A stretch of DNA of 7,844 bases from Zeimonas sp041678445 (GTDB lineage Bacteria; Pseudomonadota; Gammaproteobacteria; Burkholderiales; Burkholderiaceae_E): positions 1-7,844 of the forward strand of contig JBAYOD010000144.1 of NCBI GenBank assembly GCA_041678445.1, written 5' to 3'. This document shows positions 1 to 5,928 of this stretch, piece by piece. Each line of letters starts with the position of its first letter. Positions within the stretch are counted from its first letter, which is position 1. The notes below the pieces were generated by a model. The model did no database searches, had not been told where the DNA came from, and was given only the letters and a program-made list of their open reading frames with translations. Both the position numbers and the translations under genes were made by a program.

Positions 1-293
1 GAGCGTTCGCGATCTGGTTGAGCCGTCGATTGCGGCACCGTCTGCCGGAAGCTAACATTCCCGAGACGGAAGATCTGGCGGAGGTGCACGGCATGTTTCC
101 GGACAACATCATTGCAACGGCGGAGAAGCGGGGCGAGGCAGCCGCTCTGATGCGCCTGCTCACCCATCGCTTCGGAGAGCTTGCGCCCGACATCCGGGTT
201 CGCATCGAACAAGCTGAACTCACCACGATCATCGCGTGGTTCGAGCGGGCGATCGACGCTCCCGATCTCGACGCGGTTTTCCGGGCGGATTGA
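1..293 (+). CDS. C-terminal part of a DUF4351 / Rpn-family (PD-(D/E)XK putative transposase-nuclease) protein, cut by the window edge
   Basis: The reading frame is open at the left edge (first whole codon at 3-5) and ends with TGA at 291-293. The TTG at 18-20 is probably not the true start, because the frame runs further upstream and those residues (AFAIW) look like protein. The visible part has two pieces. A basic/hydrophobic stretch ends in a 'PETEDLAEVHGMF' segment, followed by 'GEAAALMRLLTHRFG...RIEQAELTTIIAWFERAIDAPDLDAVF'-like sequence, written here with gaps. This second piece matches the pattern I know as DUF4351, the C-terminal domain of many Rpn-type putative transposases: Leu-rich helix, RFG, then 'RIxxAxLxxLxxWxxRxLDAxxLDAVF'. 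In full-length relatives the nuclease domain lies N-terminal, so it would be outside this window. The role of this protein (recombination-promoting nuclease or defence-like) is unproven. The family call rests on pattern memory only. Confidence 0.72.
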   Translation, partial: AFAIWLSRRLRHRLPEANIPETEDLAEVHGMFPDNIIATAEKRGEAAALMRLLTHRFGELAPDIRVRIEQAELTTIIAWFERAIDAPDLDAVFRAD

Positions 294-539
294 GCGCGGG
301 CGGGAAGCCTCGATCACGAGCCAGAGCGGGCACGCCGGACTGCAGGCCGTCATGGCCGGGCAGACCGACGCCGAGCCGACGATCGCGCCCATCATCACCG
401 GAATCAGGGCCAACTGCCACGGCTCGCAAGCGCACCGCTGGTTAGCGGTCGGTCGTCTGCGGCTGCGGCGTGCGTTCGCGATTCGGAACGGTGGCATGCG
501 GATCTTGCCAAGATTTGCCAAAGTGACCACACTTGCGCC
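294..539. other. Intergenic stretch between the DUF4351 gene and parD
   Basis: These 246 bases hold no convincing gene. Open frames on both strands here are short, lack ribosome binding sites and have compositions typical of GC-rich shadow frames. One minus-strand frame reads a short hydrophobic peptide, but it has no family resemblance I recognise. The right end carries the presumed parDE control region, described separately. Confidence 0.6.
505..521 (+). promoter_or_regulatory. Tandem TTGCCAA heptamers upstream of parD, possible ParD operator
   Basis: Two exact TTGCCAA copies begin at 505 and 515, so they are 10 bp apart and lie on the same face of the helix. They end 18 nt before the parD start codon. 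ParD-type ribbon-helix-helix antitoxins usually repress their own operon by binding short repeats close to the start, which makes this a plausible operator. A -35-like TTGCCA is part of each repeat, but no good -10 is visible and no Shine-Dalgarno sequence precedes parD. The assignment is inference. Confidence 0.3.
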
Positions 540-791
540 ATGAGCACGATGAACATTTCCCTCCCCGATTCCTTGAAGTCCTTCGTGGACGAGCAGGTCA
601 GTCAACGTGGCTACGGCTCGAGCAGCGAGTACGTGCGCGAGCTCATCCGCAAGGATCAGGATCGCCTGCAACTGCGTGGACTGCTGTTGACCGGAGTCGC
701 ATCCAACCCGGCGGCATCAGCCGACGCCCGCTACTTCGAGGGCTTGCGAGGTCAGGTGCGCAAGCTTGCCAAACCTGCCACCAAGGTGTGA
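540..791 (+). CDS. parD: ParD-family type II antitoxin (ribbon-helix-helix)
   Basis: This 83-residue protein is of the length usual for ParD antitoxins. Residues 3-8 (TMNISL) form the DNA-binding beta strand of a ribbon-helix-helix fold. 'LKSFVDEQV' and 'SSSEYVRELIRKDQ' form the two helices of the dimeric DNA-binding domain. The tail from about residue 57, containing 'YFEGLRGQVRKL', is the flexible part that in this family wraps around and neutralises the ParE toxin. The family usually represses its own operon, and repeated heptamers lie just upstream. The start at ATG 540 is chosen because it begins directly at the beta strand, although no clear Shine-Dalgarno sequence is present. The stop overlaps the toxin start by 4 nt, so the pair is translationally coupled. 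Family assignment is strong; the exact subfamily is not determined. Confidence 0.9.
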   Translation: MSTMNISLPDSLKSFVDEQVSQRGYGSSSEYVRELIRKDQDRLQLRGLLLTGVASNPAASADARYFEGLRGQVRKLAKPATKV

Positions 792-1117
792 AGCGCAAAC
801 CGGTCATCCCGCGTGAGCAAGCCAACCGGGATGTGGACGAAGCCATTGCCTGGTACCTGAGCGAAGCCACGGAGTCCGTGGCGCTCGGCTTCATCGATGC
901 ACTGGAGCAGGCCTACACCCACATCGCTCGCCATCCAGGCACGGGATCGTCGCGTTATGCCTGCGAGCTCAATCTACCGGGCCTGCGCGCCTGGGCGCTG
1001 ACGCGCTACCCGCACGTCGTGTTCTACGTCGACCACCCGGAGCATATTGACGTGTGGCGCGTGCTTCACGGCCAGCGGGACATCCCGGCGTGGATGCAGG
1101 CGCCCGACAACGTGTGA
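788..1117 (+). CDS. parE: ParE/RelE-superfamily type II toxin
   Basis: This 109-residue protein is the toxin partner of the preceding ParD. ParE toxins typically poison DNA gyrase and are held inactive by ParD in the cytoplasm; the gyrase target is family knowledge and is not visible in the sequence. The ParE pattern is clear: an N-terminal helical hairpin with 'DVDEAIAWYLSEA' and 'FIDALEQAYTHIARHPGTGS', then the beta sheet with 'LNLPGLRAWALTRYPHVVFY' and the closing 'WRVLHGQRDIPAWM'. I start it at GTG 788-790, which overlaps the parD stop in GTGTGA. The open frame continues upstream inside parD, but those residues are the antitoxin read in another frame. It looks complete. It is followed by 33 nt and then the remnant of the MBL-fold gene. 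Confidence 0.9.
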   Translation: MKRKPVIPREQANRDVDEAIAWYLSEATESVALGFIDALEQAYTHIARHPGTGSSRYACELNLPGLRAWALTRYPHVVFYVDHPEHIDVWRVLHGQRDIPAWMQAPDNV

Positions 1118-1150
1118 CGGTCGTCAGTGGCATCCCGATGATCCCGTGGC

Positions 1151-1276
1151 TCAAACTTCCAGCACCTCCCCGCGCTCCAGCACCCGCGGCGAAAAGCGCC
1201 CGGCCCAGGCTTCGATCTCGCGCTCGATGGTAGCGCGGTCGCTGGGCTTGAGGTGGGTGATCAGCACCTGCGGCTC
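1151..1276 (-). pseudogene. Displaced 3' end (41 codons plus stop) of an MBL-fold hydrolase gene; left copy of the 126-bp direct repeat
   Basis: This segment matches 3120-3245 at 122 of 126 positions without gaps. Read on the minus strand it encodes the same 41 C-terminal residues and TGA stop as the intact MBL-fold gene, from Glu-Pro-Gln-Val to the final Leu-Glu-Val. The metal-ligand histidine in 'LITHLKPS' is included (codon at 1253-1255). The four differences are all synonymous: GAA/GAG for Glu, CGC/CGG for Arg, GGG/GGA for Gly and GCT/GCC for Ala. The fragment has no start codon, and an in-frame TGA lies three codons upstream (1286-1288), so it cannot make protein. It is best explained as the original gene end separated from its gene by insertion of the AbiE cassette. 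Alternatively, it arrived with the cassette from another strain. Confidence 0.9.
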
Positions 1277-1290
1277 TTTTATGAATCATT

Positions 1291-1339
1291 CTAGTAGTGT
1301 ATAATTCGCGTCCTCAGGACGCGAATTATACACTACTAG
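1291..1339. promoter_or_regulatory. Perfect 24-bp inverted repeat with 1-nt centre: promoter and probable AbiEi operator
   Basis: The arms 1291-1314 and 1316-1339 are exact reverse complements around C1315. Each arm carries one TATAAT hexamer, at 1300-1305 on the plus strand and 1325-1330 on the minus strand, so promoter -10 elements face both ways. The expected plus-strand transcription start (about 1311-1313) falls at the palindrome centre. No good -35 is visible; TTTTAT at 1277-1282 is the best with a 17-bp spacer. The last base of the palindrome is the G of the chosen abiEi GTG start. From memory, studied AbiEi antitoxins bind two inverted repeats of about 23 bp in their own promoter and repress it, which closely fits this element. 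The AT-rich arms stand out from the GC-rich surroundings. Confidence 0.75.
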
Positions 1340-2262
1340 TGACCATCTCTACATTATCCCCTTCCCCCGACATCACACGGACCCTTCAGGGAAAGCTGGC
1401 GGTATGGGAACGGCCTGTCGTATCCGACTACGAACTGGGCGTGCTCCTGAGCACGCGGCTCGAGGCCCTCCAGACAGCGCCAAGCTTGCAGTCCTACAGG
1501 ACGGTCGTGGAAAAACTGAAGTCTTTCGGCCTCATCTTCCCCGACAAGGACTTCAAGCCGGGCACGGTCTATCACCTTTTCGGGCGCATCAAGCCGAAGG
1601 CCATGGAGGTTGCCTGCGCTGTCGACCCGTTCGCCTACGTCTCCCACCTGAGCGCTATGGAGTATCACGGTCTGACCGACCGCTTCTCCAGGATTCTGTA
1701 CCTGACCACGCCCACCGACACGGAATGGCGCGAACAGGCAGCGGCCCGGATGGAAAAGGAACTGAGGGCGCAGCTTGCAGCGTACCGGGCCGCAAGGCTG
1801 CCTCTGCTCAGGCGCCTGCCCTTCGAACGCATCGAAGGCCAGCGTGTCGAGTTGATGCGGCGCTCCAGCAGGGGCGCCTTCAAGACGATCAGATCAACCG
1901 CCATCCGGGTCGCCACCATCGGACGCACTTTCCTGGACATGGTGCGCGAACCCCGCAACTGCGGCGGCATCCAGCATGTCGTCGACATCTACAGGGCACA
2001 CGCCGGGCGCAATCTTGCGCCCATCGTCGAGGAGATCGAGCGCCGCGGCAACGCCGTTGAGAAAGTGCGGGCAGGCTACCTGCTCGATGAGGTGTGCCGG
2101 CTCTCTCACCCGCTCATCGACGGCTGGGCGAAGCACGCCCAGCGAGGCGGCTCCAGAATGCTCGATCCTCAGGCCGAGTACGCCTCCCACTACTCCGGGA
2201 AGTGGCTGCTCTCGATCAATGTACCGTCGCTGATGCCCGGCTTCGCCGAGGACGGCCTGTGA
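1339..2262 (+). CDS. abiEi: AbiEi-family antitoxin and autorepressor of a type IV toxin-antitoxin system
   Basis: With the GTG start at 1339 this is a 307-residue protein. It is the antitoxin of the AbiE abortive phage infection system, which in studied members represses its own operon and counters the toxin without forming a stable complex. The N-terminal part (about residues 15-85) is a winged-helix-like DNA-binding region with 'SYRTVVEKLKSFGLI'. It is followed by 'DPFAYVSHLSAMEYHGL' (96-112), typical of the family, then 'RTFLDMVREP' and 'CGGIQHVV', and a C-terminal end with 'SGKWLLSINVP'. An earlier in-frame GTG at 1297 lies inside the left arm of the palindrome and would start translation upstream of the predicted transcription start, so I prefer 1339. 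No Shine-Dalgarno sequence is visible at either start. The gene overlaps abiEii by 4 nt. It appears complete. Confidence 0.88.
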   Translation: MTISTLSPSPDITRTLQGKLAVWERPVVSDYELGVLLSTRLEALQTAPSLQSYRTVVEKLKSFGLIFPDKDFKPGTVYHLFGRIKPKAMEVACAVDPFAYVSHLSAMEYHGLTDRFSRILYLTTPTDTEWREQAAARMEKELRAQLAAYRAARLPLLRRLPFERIEGQRVELMRRSSRGAFKTIRSTAIRVATIGRTFLDMVREPRNCGGIQHVVDIYRAHAGRNLAPIVEEIERRGNAVEKVRAGYLLDEVCRLSHPLIDGWAKHAQRGGSRMLDPQAEYASHYSGKWLLSINVPSLMPGFAEDGL

Positions 2263-3116
2263 ACGAGATCAGCATCGAGGCCTGGGTCGATGCGGCCCCG
2301 GAAGAACAGCGAGGGTTCCGTGAGGCCGTCCACATCATCCTGGACAGCATCGGCCACTCCCAGAACCTGCAAGCCAGGATGATCATGAAAGGCGGGCTGC
2401 TGCTGGCCATCCGTTATGACAGCACCCGGTTTACGCGCGACCTGGACTTCTCCACCTGTGAACCATACGTCGAAGCAGATGCCGAGAGACTGCTCGCCGA
2501 ATTCGAGGCAGGCCTCGCAGATGCGGAAGACCGGCTGCCCTATGGAACAGCGTGCCGCCTGCAGTCGCGCAAGATCGAGCCCAAGGGAGAAAACCGCACT
2601 CATCACAATCTAGCGCTGACGATCGGCTTCGCCGACAAATCCCACCATGGCGCCATGGCGCGGCTGGCTGCAAAGAACTCGCCACGAGTGGTGCAGGTCG
2701 ACTACAGCTTCAACGAAGCCGTGTTCGAGGTCGAGCTTCTGGAACTCGATGGCGGTGTGACCATCCGCTCGTACTCGCTGCACAACGTCCTGGCAGAGAA
2801 GATGCGGTCGCTGCTGCAACAACCGATCCGCAGGCGCAAGCGCCGGCAAGACGTCTACGACATCTGGCTTCTGCTGGAATCAGCCCCACCCTTCCCGGCG
2901 AAGGAGCTGGCCGAGATCCGGAAAATGCTGGTCATGTCTTGCCGAAGCAAAGGCATCGAACCAACTGCGGATTCGATGGACGATGAACCAATGGTGAGGA
3001 TGGCCCGCGAGGGCTATGCAGACCTGCAGGCGGACGTCGATGGAGACTTGCCGGCTTTCGATGACGCGATGACTCGGGTCAAGGCTTTCTACAGCTCGCT
3101 GCCTTGGGGTGCGTGA
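2259..3116 (+). CDS. abiEii: AbiEii-family nucleotidyltransferase toxin of the type IV system
   Basis: This 285-residue protein starts at GTG 2259, overlapping the abiEi stop in GTGA, which implies translational coupling. The open frame extends further upstream but only as a shadow of abiEi. It is a DNA polymerase beta-like nucleotidyltransferase. 'MKGGLLLAI' (Lys44-Gly45-Gly46) is the substrate loop, 'TRDLDFS' supplies the metal-binding Asp61 and Asp63, and Asp148 in 'VQVDYS' is a candidate third acid. 'VLAEKMRSLL' has Lys181, and 'RRQDVYDIWLLL' has Asp198 and Asp201 of the last family motif. All motifs expected for an active toxin are present. Family members stop growth upon phage infection, probably by transferring nucleotides to an RNA target; the target here is unknown. 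The stop codon is only 3 nt from the stop of the convergent MBL gene. Confidence 0.88.
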   Translation: MNEISIEAWVDAAPEEQRGFREAVHIILDSIGHSQNLQARMIMKGGLLLAIRYDSTRFTRDLDFSTCEPYVEADAERLLAEFEAGLADAEDRLPYGTACRLQSRKIEPKGENRTHHNLALTIGFADKSHHGAMARLAAKNSPRVVQVDYSFNEAVFEVELLELDGGVTIRSYSLHNVLAEKMRSLLQQPIRRRKRRQDVYDIWLLLESAPPFPAKELAEIRKMLVMSCRSKGIEPTADSMDDEPMVRMAREGYADLQADVDGDLPAFDDAMTRVKAFYSSLPWGA

Positions 3117-3119
3117 TCG

Positions 3120-3245
3120 TCAAACCTCCAGCACCTCCCCCCGCTCCAGCACCCGCGGCGAAAAGCGTCCGGCCCAGGCTTCGATCTCGCGCTCGATGGT
3201 GGCGCGGTCGCTGGGCTTGAGGTGGGTGATCAGCACCTGCGGCTC
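3120..3245. repeat. Right copy of the 126-bp direct repeat, forming the 3' end of the intact MBL gene
   Basis: This copy is part of the full-length MBL-fold gene (codons 214-254 and stop) and matches 1151-1276 with four substitutions and no gap. Beyond position 3245 the two loci are unrelated. On the other side they diverge right at the stop codon, with only a short possible TGATC similarity (3114-3118). The repeat border coinciding with the stop codon suggests that the inserted DNA was shaped to keep the gene's coding capacity. Confidence 0.92.
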
Positions 3246-3884
3246 GCGGCGCAGCTTGGCGAGTTCTTCGCCGAGCTGGATCGGATACAGGTGACGGGCG
3301 GTGGTGGCGAGGTCCTGGTCGCGGTTGGCGAAGGCGGTTTCGATGATCAGGAAGCGCAGGTCTTCCACGCCGTTCACCTGCCGCCAGAACTCGTCGCTCG
3401 GGCCGGTGTCGCCGGAGAAGACGAAGGAGCCGTCCGGGCCGCTGACGTGGTAGGCAACAGCGGGCACGGTGTGCGAGGCGGTGAGCGCGCGCACGCTTCG
3501 GTCACCGACCTGCACGGTCTGCCCCACGCGCAGCGGGGCAAAGCGCATCCAGGGCCGGTCGTAGTGCGGGATCTCGGTAAAGTCGGGCCAGATCACCCAG
3601 TTGAAGATGTGCTTCTGCAGCGCCTCGATGGTTTCGGGCAGCGCATGCACGGTGACCGGGGTGCTGCGCAGACCACCGACCGAATCGACCAGCAGCGGCA
3701 GCGCACAGATGTGGTCGAGGTGCGAGTGGGTCAGGAAGACATGGTCGATCGCCGCCAGTTCCTCGACGCTGAGGTCTTCGACGCCGGTGCCGGCATCGAG
3801 CAGTACATCGGTGTCGACGAGAAACGAGGTCGTGCGGGCGCGGGCGCCGATCCCGCCGCTACACCCGAGGACCCGTACCTTCAT
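3120..3884 (-). CDS. MBL-fold metallo-hydrolase resembling class-II 3',5'-cyclic-nucleotide phosphodiesterases
   Basis: This 254-residue protein starts at ATG 3884, with GGAG six nt upstream. A longer frame to 3944 exists but its extra 20 residues lie inside the cyclase gene and look like shadow sequence. The N-terminal 'MKVRVLGCSGGIG' strand, 'VLLDAGTG' and 'THSHLDHI' (His53, His55, Asp57, His58) give the metallo-beta-lactamase fold. His138 in 'ASHTVP', Asp159 in 'SGDTG' and His221 in 'ITHLKPS' complete the two-metal site. HxHLDH agrees with the class-II cAMP phosphodiesterase signature, but the residues after it do not match the full pattern as I remember it, so the substrate is inferred. 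The gene overlaps an adenylate cyclase gene by 26 nt, which supports cAMP or a related cyclic nucleotide as substrate. The C-terminal 41 codons are duplicated at 1151-1276. Confidence 0.82.
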   Translation of the reverse strand: MKVRVLGCSGGIGARARTTSFLVDTDVLLDAGTGVEDLSVEELAAIDHVFLTHSHLDHICALPLLVDSVGGLRSTPVTVHALPETIEALQKHIFNWVIWPDFTEIPHYDRPWMRFAPLRVGQTVQVGDRSVRALTASHTVPAVAYHVSGPDGSFVFSGDTGPSDEFWRQVNGVEDLRFLIIETAFANRDQDLATTARHLYPIQLGEELAKLRREPQVLITHLKPSDRATIEREIEAWAGRFSPRVLERGEVLEV

Positions 3885-5916
3885 GAAGCGCTCCCGTGGG
3901 GACGGATCCGCCATTGTCCTTGTTGTTTCCGGCCGCTTGCACAAACCCCCTGGGTCGGGCGCGCTCGCGGGTTTCGTCGGTATCGTCCGCCGTTGCCGGC
4001 GCCGGCATGACCGGCGCGTAGACCCGCACCGGCTCGGTCCGACCGTCGATCAGCGCGGGCACCAGCTCGTCGAAGCGATGTCGGCGCACGGCGCGCACGG
4101 TCGCTTCGCCGACCATGATCGGCACGTCGTAGCGCTTGGTCAAGGACTCCAGTCGCGAAGCCAGGTTCACGGCGTCGCCCAGGGCTGTGTAGGTGCGCCG
4201 CACTTCCGAGCCCATGTCGCCGACGCGGGCCAGCCCGGTGTTGATGCCGATGCCGATGGTCAGCGGCGGCAGGCCGCGCATGACGAAATTGGCTGACATC
4301 CGACGGGCCTCCTGCTGCATGGCGATGGCGGCTTCGACGGCATGCTCGGCGTGCTCGGGGTCGTCCACCGGGGCGCCCCAGAAGGCCATGACAGCGTCGC
4401 CGATGTACTTGTCGACGGTGCCGCCATGCCAGTGGATGATGTTGCTCAGGCCGGTGAAGACGGTGTTCAGGTAGTCGCGCAGGGCGGCCGGGTCCATCGA
4501 CTCGGCCATTCGGGTGAAGCCGCGGATGTCCGCGAACAGGATGGTCAGTTCGGCATTGCGGCTTTCAGCAATCTGCCAGCGCACCGGGTCGCTGGCCATC
4601 TGCTCGACCACGGCCGGCGACAGGTATTCGCCGAACAGCCGGAGCACGGCCTGTCGGGACCGCCCTTCGGCCAGATAGCCGAACACCAGGTTGAAGACGG
4701 CCAGCAGCGCCACGGCGGCCACGCCGGCGGCCAGCGGCAGCACCAGATGGAAATTGGAATAGGCAATGACGTTGCCGCCGATCAGGGTGAGCAGGGCCAC
4801 GCCGCAGGCCAGCACCGTGCCGATCGGGCCGAGCGCGGGCAGGGCCAGGGCCAGGGCGCCCCCGGCGACCAGCGTCGTCGCCGCACTGACGGTCCCGGCT
4901 TCGGCCGGGCGCCGCTTGATGCGCTCGTCGAGCGCACCGGCGATCAGGGCGGCATGGACCTCGATGCCCGGATAAGCCTCGCTGACCGGAGTCCGGCGCA
5001 GGTCGGCCAGCCGGGGCAAGCTGCTGCCGAGCAGCACGATCCGGTCGTCGAAGGCCGCGAAGTCGGCGCGGCCTTCCAGGATGTCGCGCGCGGCAACGTA
5101 GCGGAAACGGCTGACATCGCGCCCGCGACGGCCAGCGAACGGCACCATGGCAGTGTAGCCCTGCGAAACGGCGATCCGGATGCTGCCGCGGGTACCCGTC
5201 AGCGTCAGCCCGTCGTCCCGGGCCGACAGCGTGGCGTCGCCAAGCCAGAGCCGCAGGACACTCGGCCCAAATGACAGGTAGACGTCGTCACCGCGCAGGG
5301 CAAGCATCGGCAGGGCTCGCAGGGTGCCGTCGGCGTCGATGCCGGCGCCGTCGAAGGCGTTGAAGAAACCGCTGGCGATGGCAGGCGCGCCGGTGGGCGC
5401 CGGCGGTGCAGCCGACGCCGGACCGACTTCGGCCAGCGGCAGGCCCCGCTCGGCCGCCTCGCTGCGGCTGAGCACGACCTGTGGGTCGATACCCTCGCTG
5501 CGCAGCTCACCGCGCGCGGCCGTCAGACGATAGCCGAGCACGGCCGCGCGGCCGTCGAGCACCTCGACCAGGGCGGGGTCGAGGCGCCCTTCCGGATAGG
5601 CATCGAGCAGCGGTGCGCCGATGCCGACGACGGCGGGGCGCCCCCGCTCGAAGATCCGCTCGACCAGCCCGGCAAACCCGGCCGGCGACAGGGCCGTGTC
5701 GACCCGACCGTCCGGGCGGGGTGCGTCGACGTCGACGATGACGATGCGCGGGTCGGGCGCCGGATCGAGCGCCGCCTGCCGGCCGTCATAGAGCTGGCGA
5801 TCGATGCTCGAGAGCAGCGGCAAGGGCCGCAAGCCCAGATCGTGGAGCATGAACAACAGGACGAGCGCCAGGCCGGCCAGGCCGCGCAGCAGACGGGAGC
5901 GACGCAGCGCCGTCAC
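3859..5916 (-). CDS. CHASE2-domain membrane adenylate cyclase (class III)
   Basis: This 685-residue protein has a GTG start at 5914-5916. An N-terminal membrane helix (about 10-25) leads into a CHASE2 extracytoplasmic sensor (about 35-335; 'SSIDRQLYDGR' near the start, 'IVLLGSS' and 'YPGIEVHAALI' near the end). Three further membrane helices follow (about 343-415), then a linker with 'LFGEYLSPAVVEQM' and a class III cyclase domain (about 455-635). The catalytic set is complete: Asp463 in 'FADIRGFT' and Asp507 in 'YIGDAVMAFWGAP' bind metal, Lys503 and Asp581 fit adenine selection, and Asn584 and Arg588 in 'VNLASRLE' stabilise the transition state. It should make cAMP from ATP on the cytoplasmic side under control of an unknown outside signal. 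The tail from about 638 is polar and unstructured and overlaps the start of the MBL gene. The cyclase begins 12 nt after the FHA gene. Confidence 0.92.
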   Translation of the reverse strand: MTALRRSRLLRGLAGLALVLLFMLHDLGLRPLPLLSSIDRQLYDGRQAALDPAPDPRIVIVDVDAPRPDGRVDTALSPAGFAGLVERIFERGRPAVVGIGAPLLDAYPEGRLDPALVEVLDGRAAVLGYRLTAARGELRSEGIDPQVVLSRSEAAERGLPLAEVGPASAAPPAPTGAPAIASGFFNAFDGAGIDADGTLRALPMLALRGDDVYLSFGPSVLRLWLGDATLSARDDGLTLTGTRGSIRIAVSQGYTAMVPFAGRRGRDVSRFRYVAARDILEGRADFAAFDDRIVLLGSSLPRLADLRRTPVSEAYPGIEVHAALIAGALDERIKRRPAEAGTVSAATTLVAGGALALALPALGPIGTVLACGVALLTLIGGNVIAYSNFHLVLPLAAGVAAVALLAVFNLVFGYLAEGRSRQAVLRLFGEYLSPAVVEQMASDPVRWQIAESRNAELTILFADIRGFTRMAESMDPAALRDYLNTVFTGLSNIIHWHGGTVDKYIGDAVMAFWGAPVDDPEHAEHAVEAAIAMQQEARRMSANFVMRGLPPLTIGIGINTGLARVGDMGSEVRRTYTALGDAVNLASRLESLTKRYDVPIMVGEATVRAVRRHRFDELVPALIDGRTEPVRVYAPVMPAPATADDTDETRERARPRGFVQAAGNNKDNGGSVPTGALHEGTGPRV

Positions 5917-5928
5917 GGCGATCGGCGC

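Larger units (their letters stand above)
1151..3119. mobile_element. Candidate 1,969-bp AbiE cassette bounded by duplicated MBL-gene 3' ends
   Basis: The interval from one repeat copy up to the next contains only the gene remnant, an operator palindrome and the two abiE genes. Both boundaries are sharp. Similarity stops at 1276/3245 on one side and at 1151/3120, the base of the stop codon, on the other. This is the layout of an island inserted in the 3' end of a coding gene, with the target's tail regenerated. There is no integrase, transposase or terminal inverted repeat in the interval. It may have been moved by a factor supplied in trans or by homologous recombination, or it may be a remnant of a larger element. 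Which repeat copy is native is not settled by the sequence alone. Confidence 0.55.

Noticed and set aside
969..1289. 106-residue minus-strand open frame starting next to the palindrome and crossing the MBL remnant and the parE end
   Set aside because: It reads the remnant in the wrong frame and is Arg/Ala/Gly-rich. I keep only the possibility that this strand is transcribed.
1118..1340. Integron attC or insertion-sequence end
   Set aside because: No paired attC core sites, no transposase and no inverted termini around the cassette. The palindrome sits at the gene start and not at the cassette edges.
1404..2060. 218-residue plus-strand frame inside abiEi
   Set aside because: It is an out-of-frame reading of abiEi, Arg/Pro/Gly-rich; the abiEi frame has clear family motifs.
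3222..4010. 262-residue plus-strand open frame opposite the MBL and cyclase genes
   Set aside because: It lies antisense to two well-supported genes, is rich in Gly/Val/Asp in the way GC-rich shadow frames are, and shows no domain pattern.
4342..5274. 310-residue plus-strand open frame opposite the cyclase gene
   Set aside because: The Gly/Gln/Arg-rich low-complexity translation is the mirror of the cyclase membrane and CHASE2 region. It has no family pattern.
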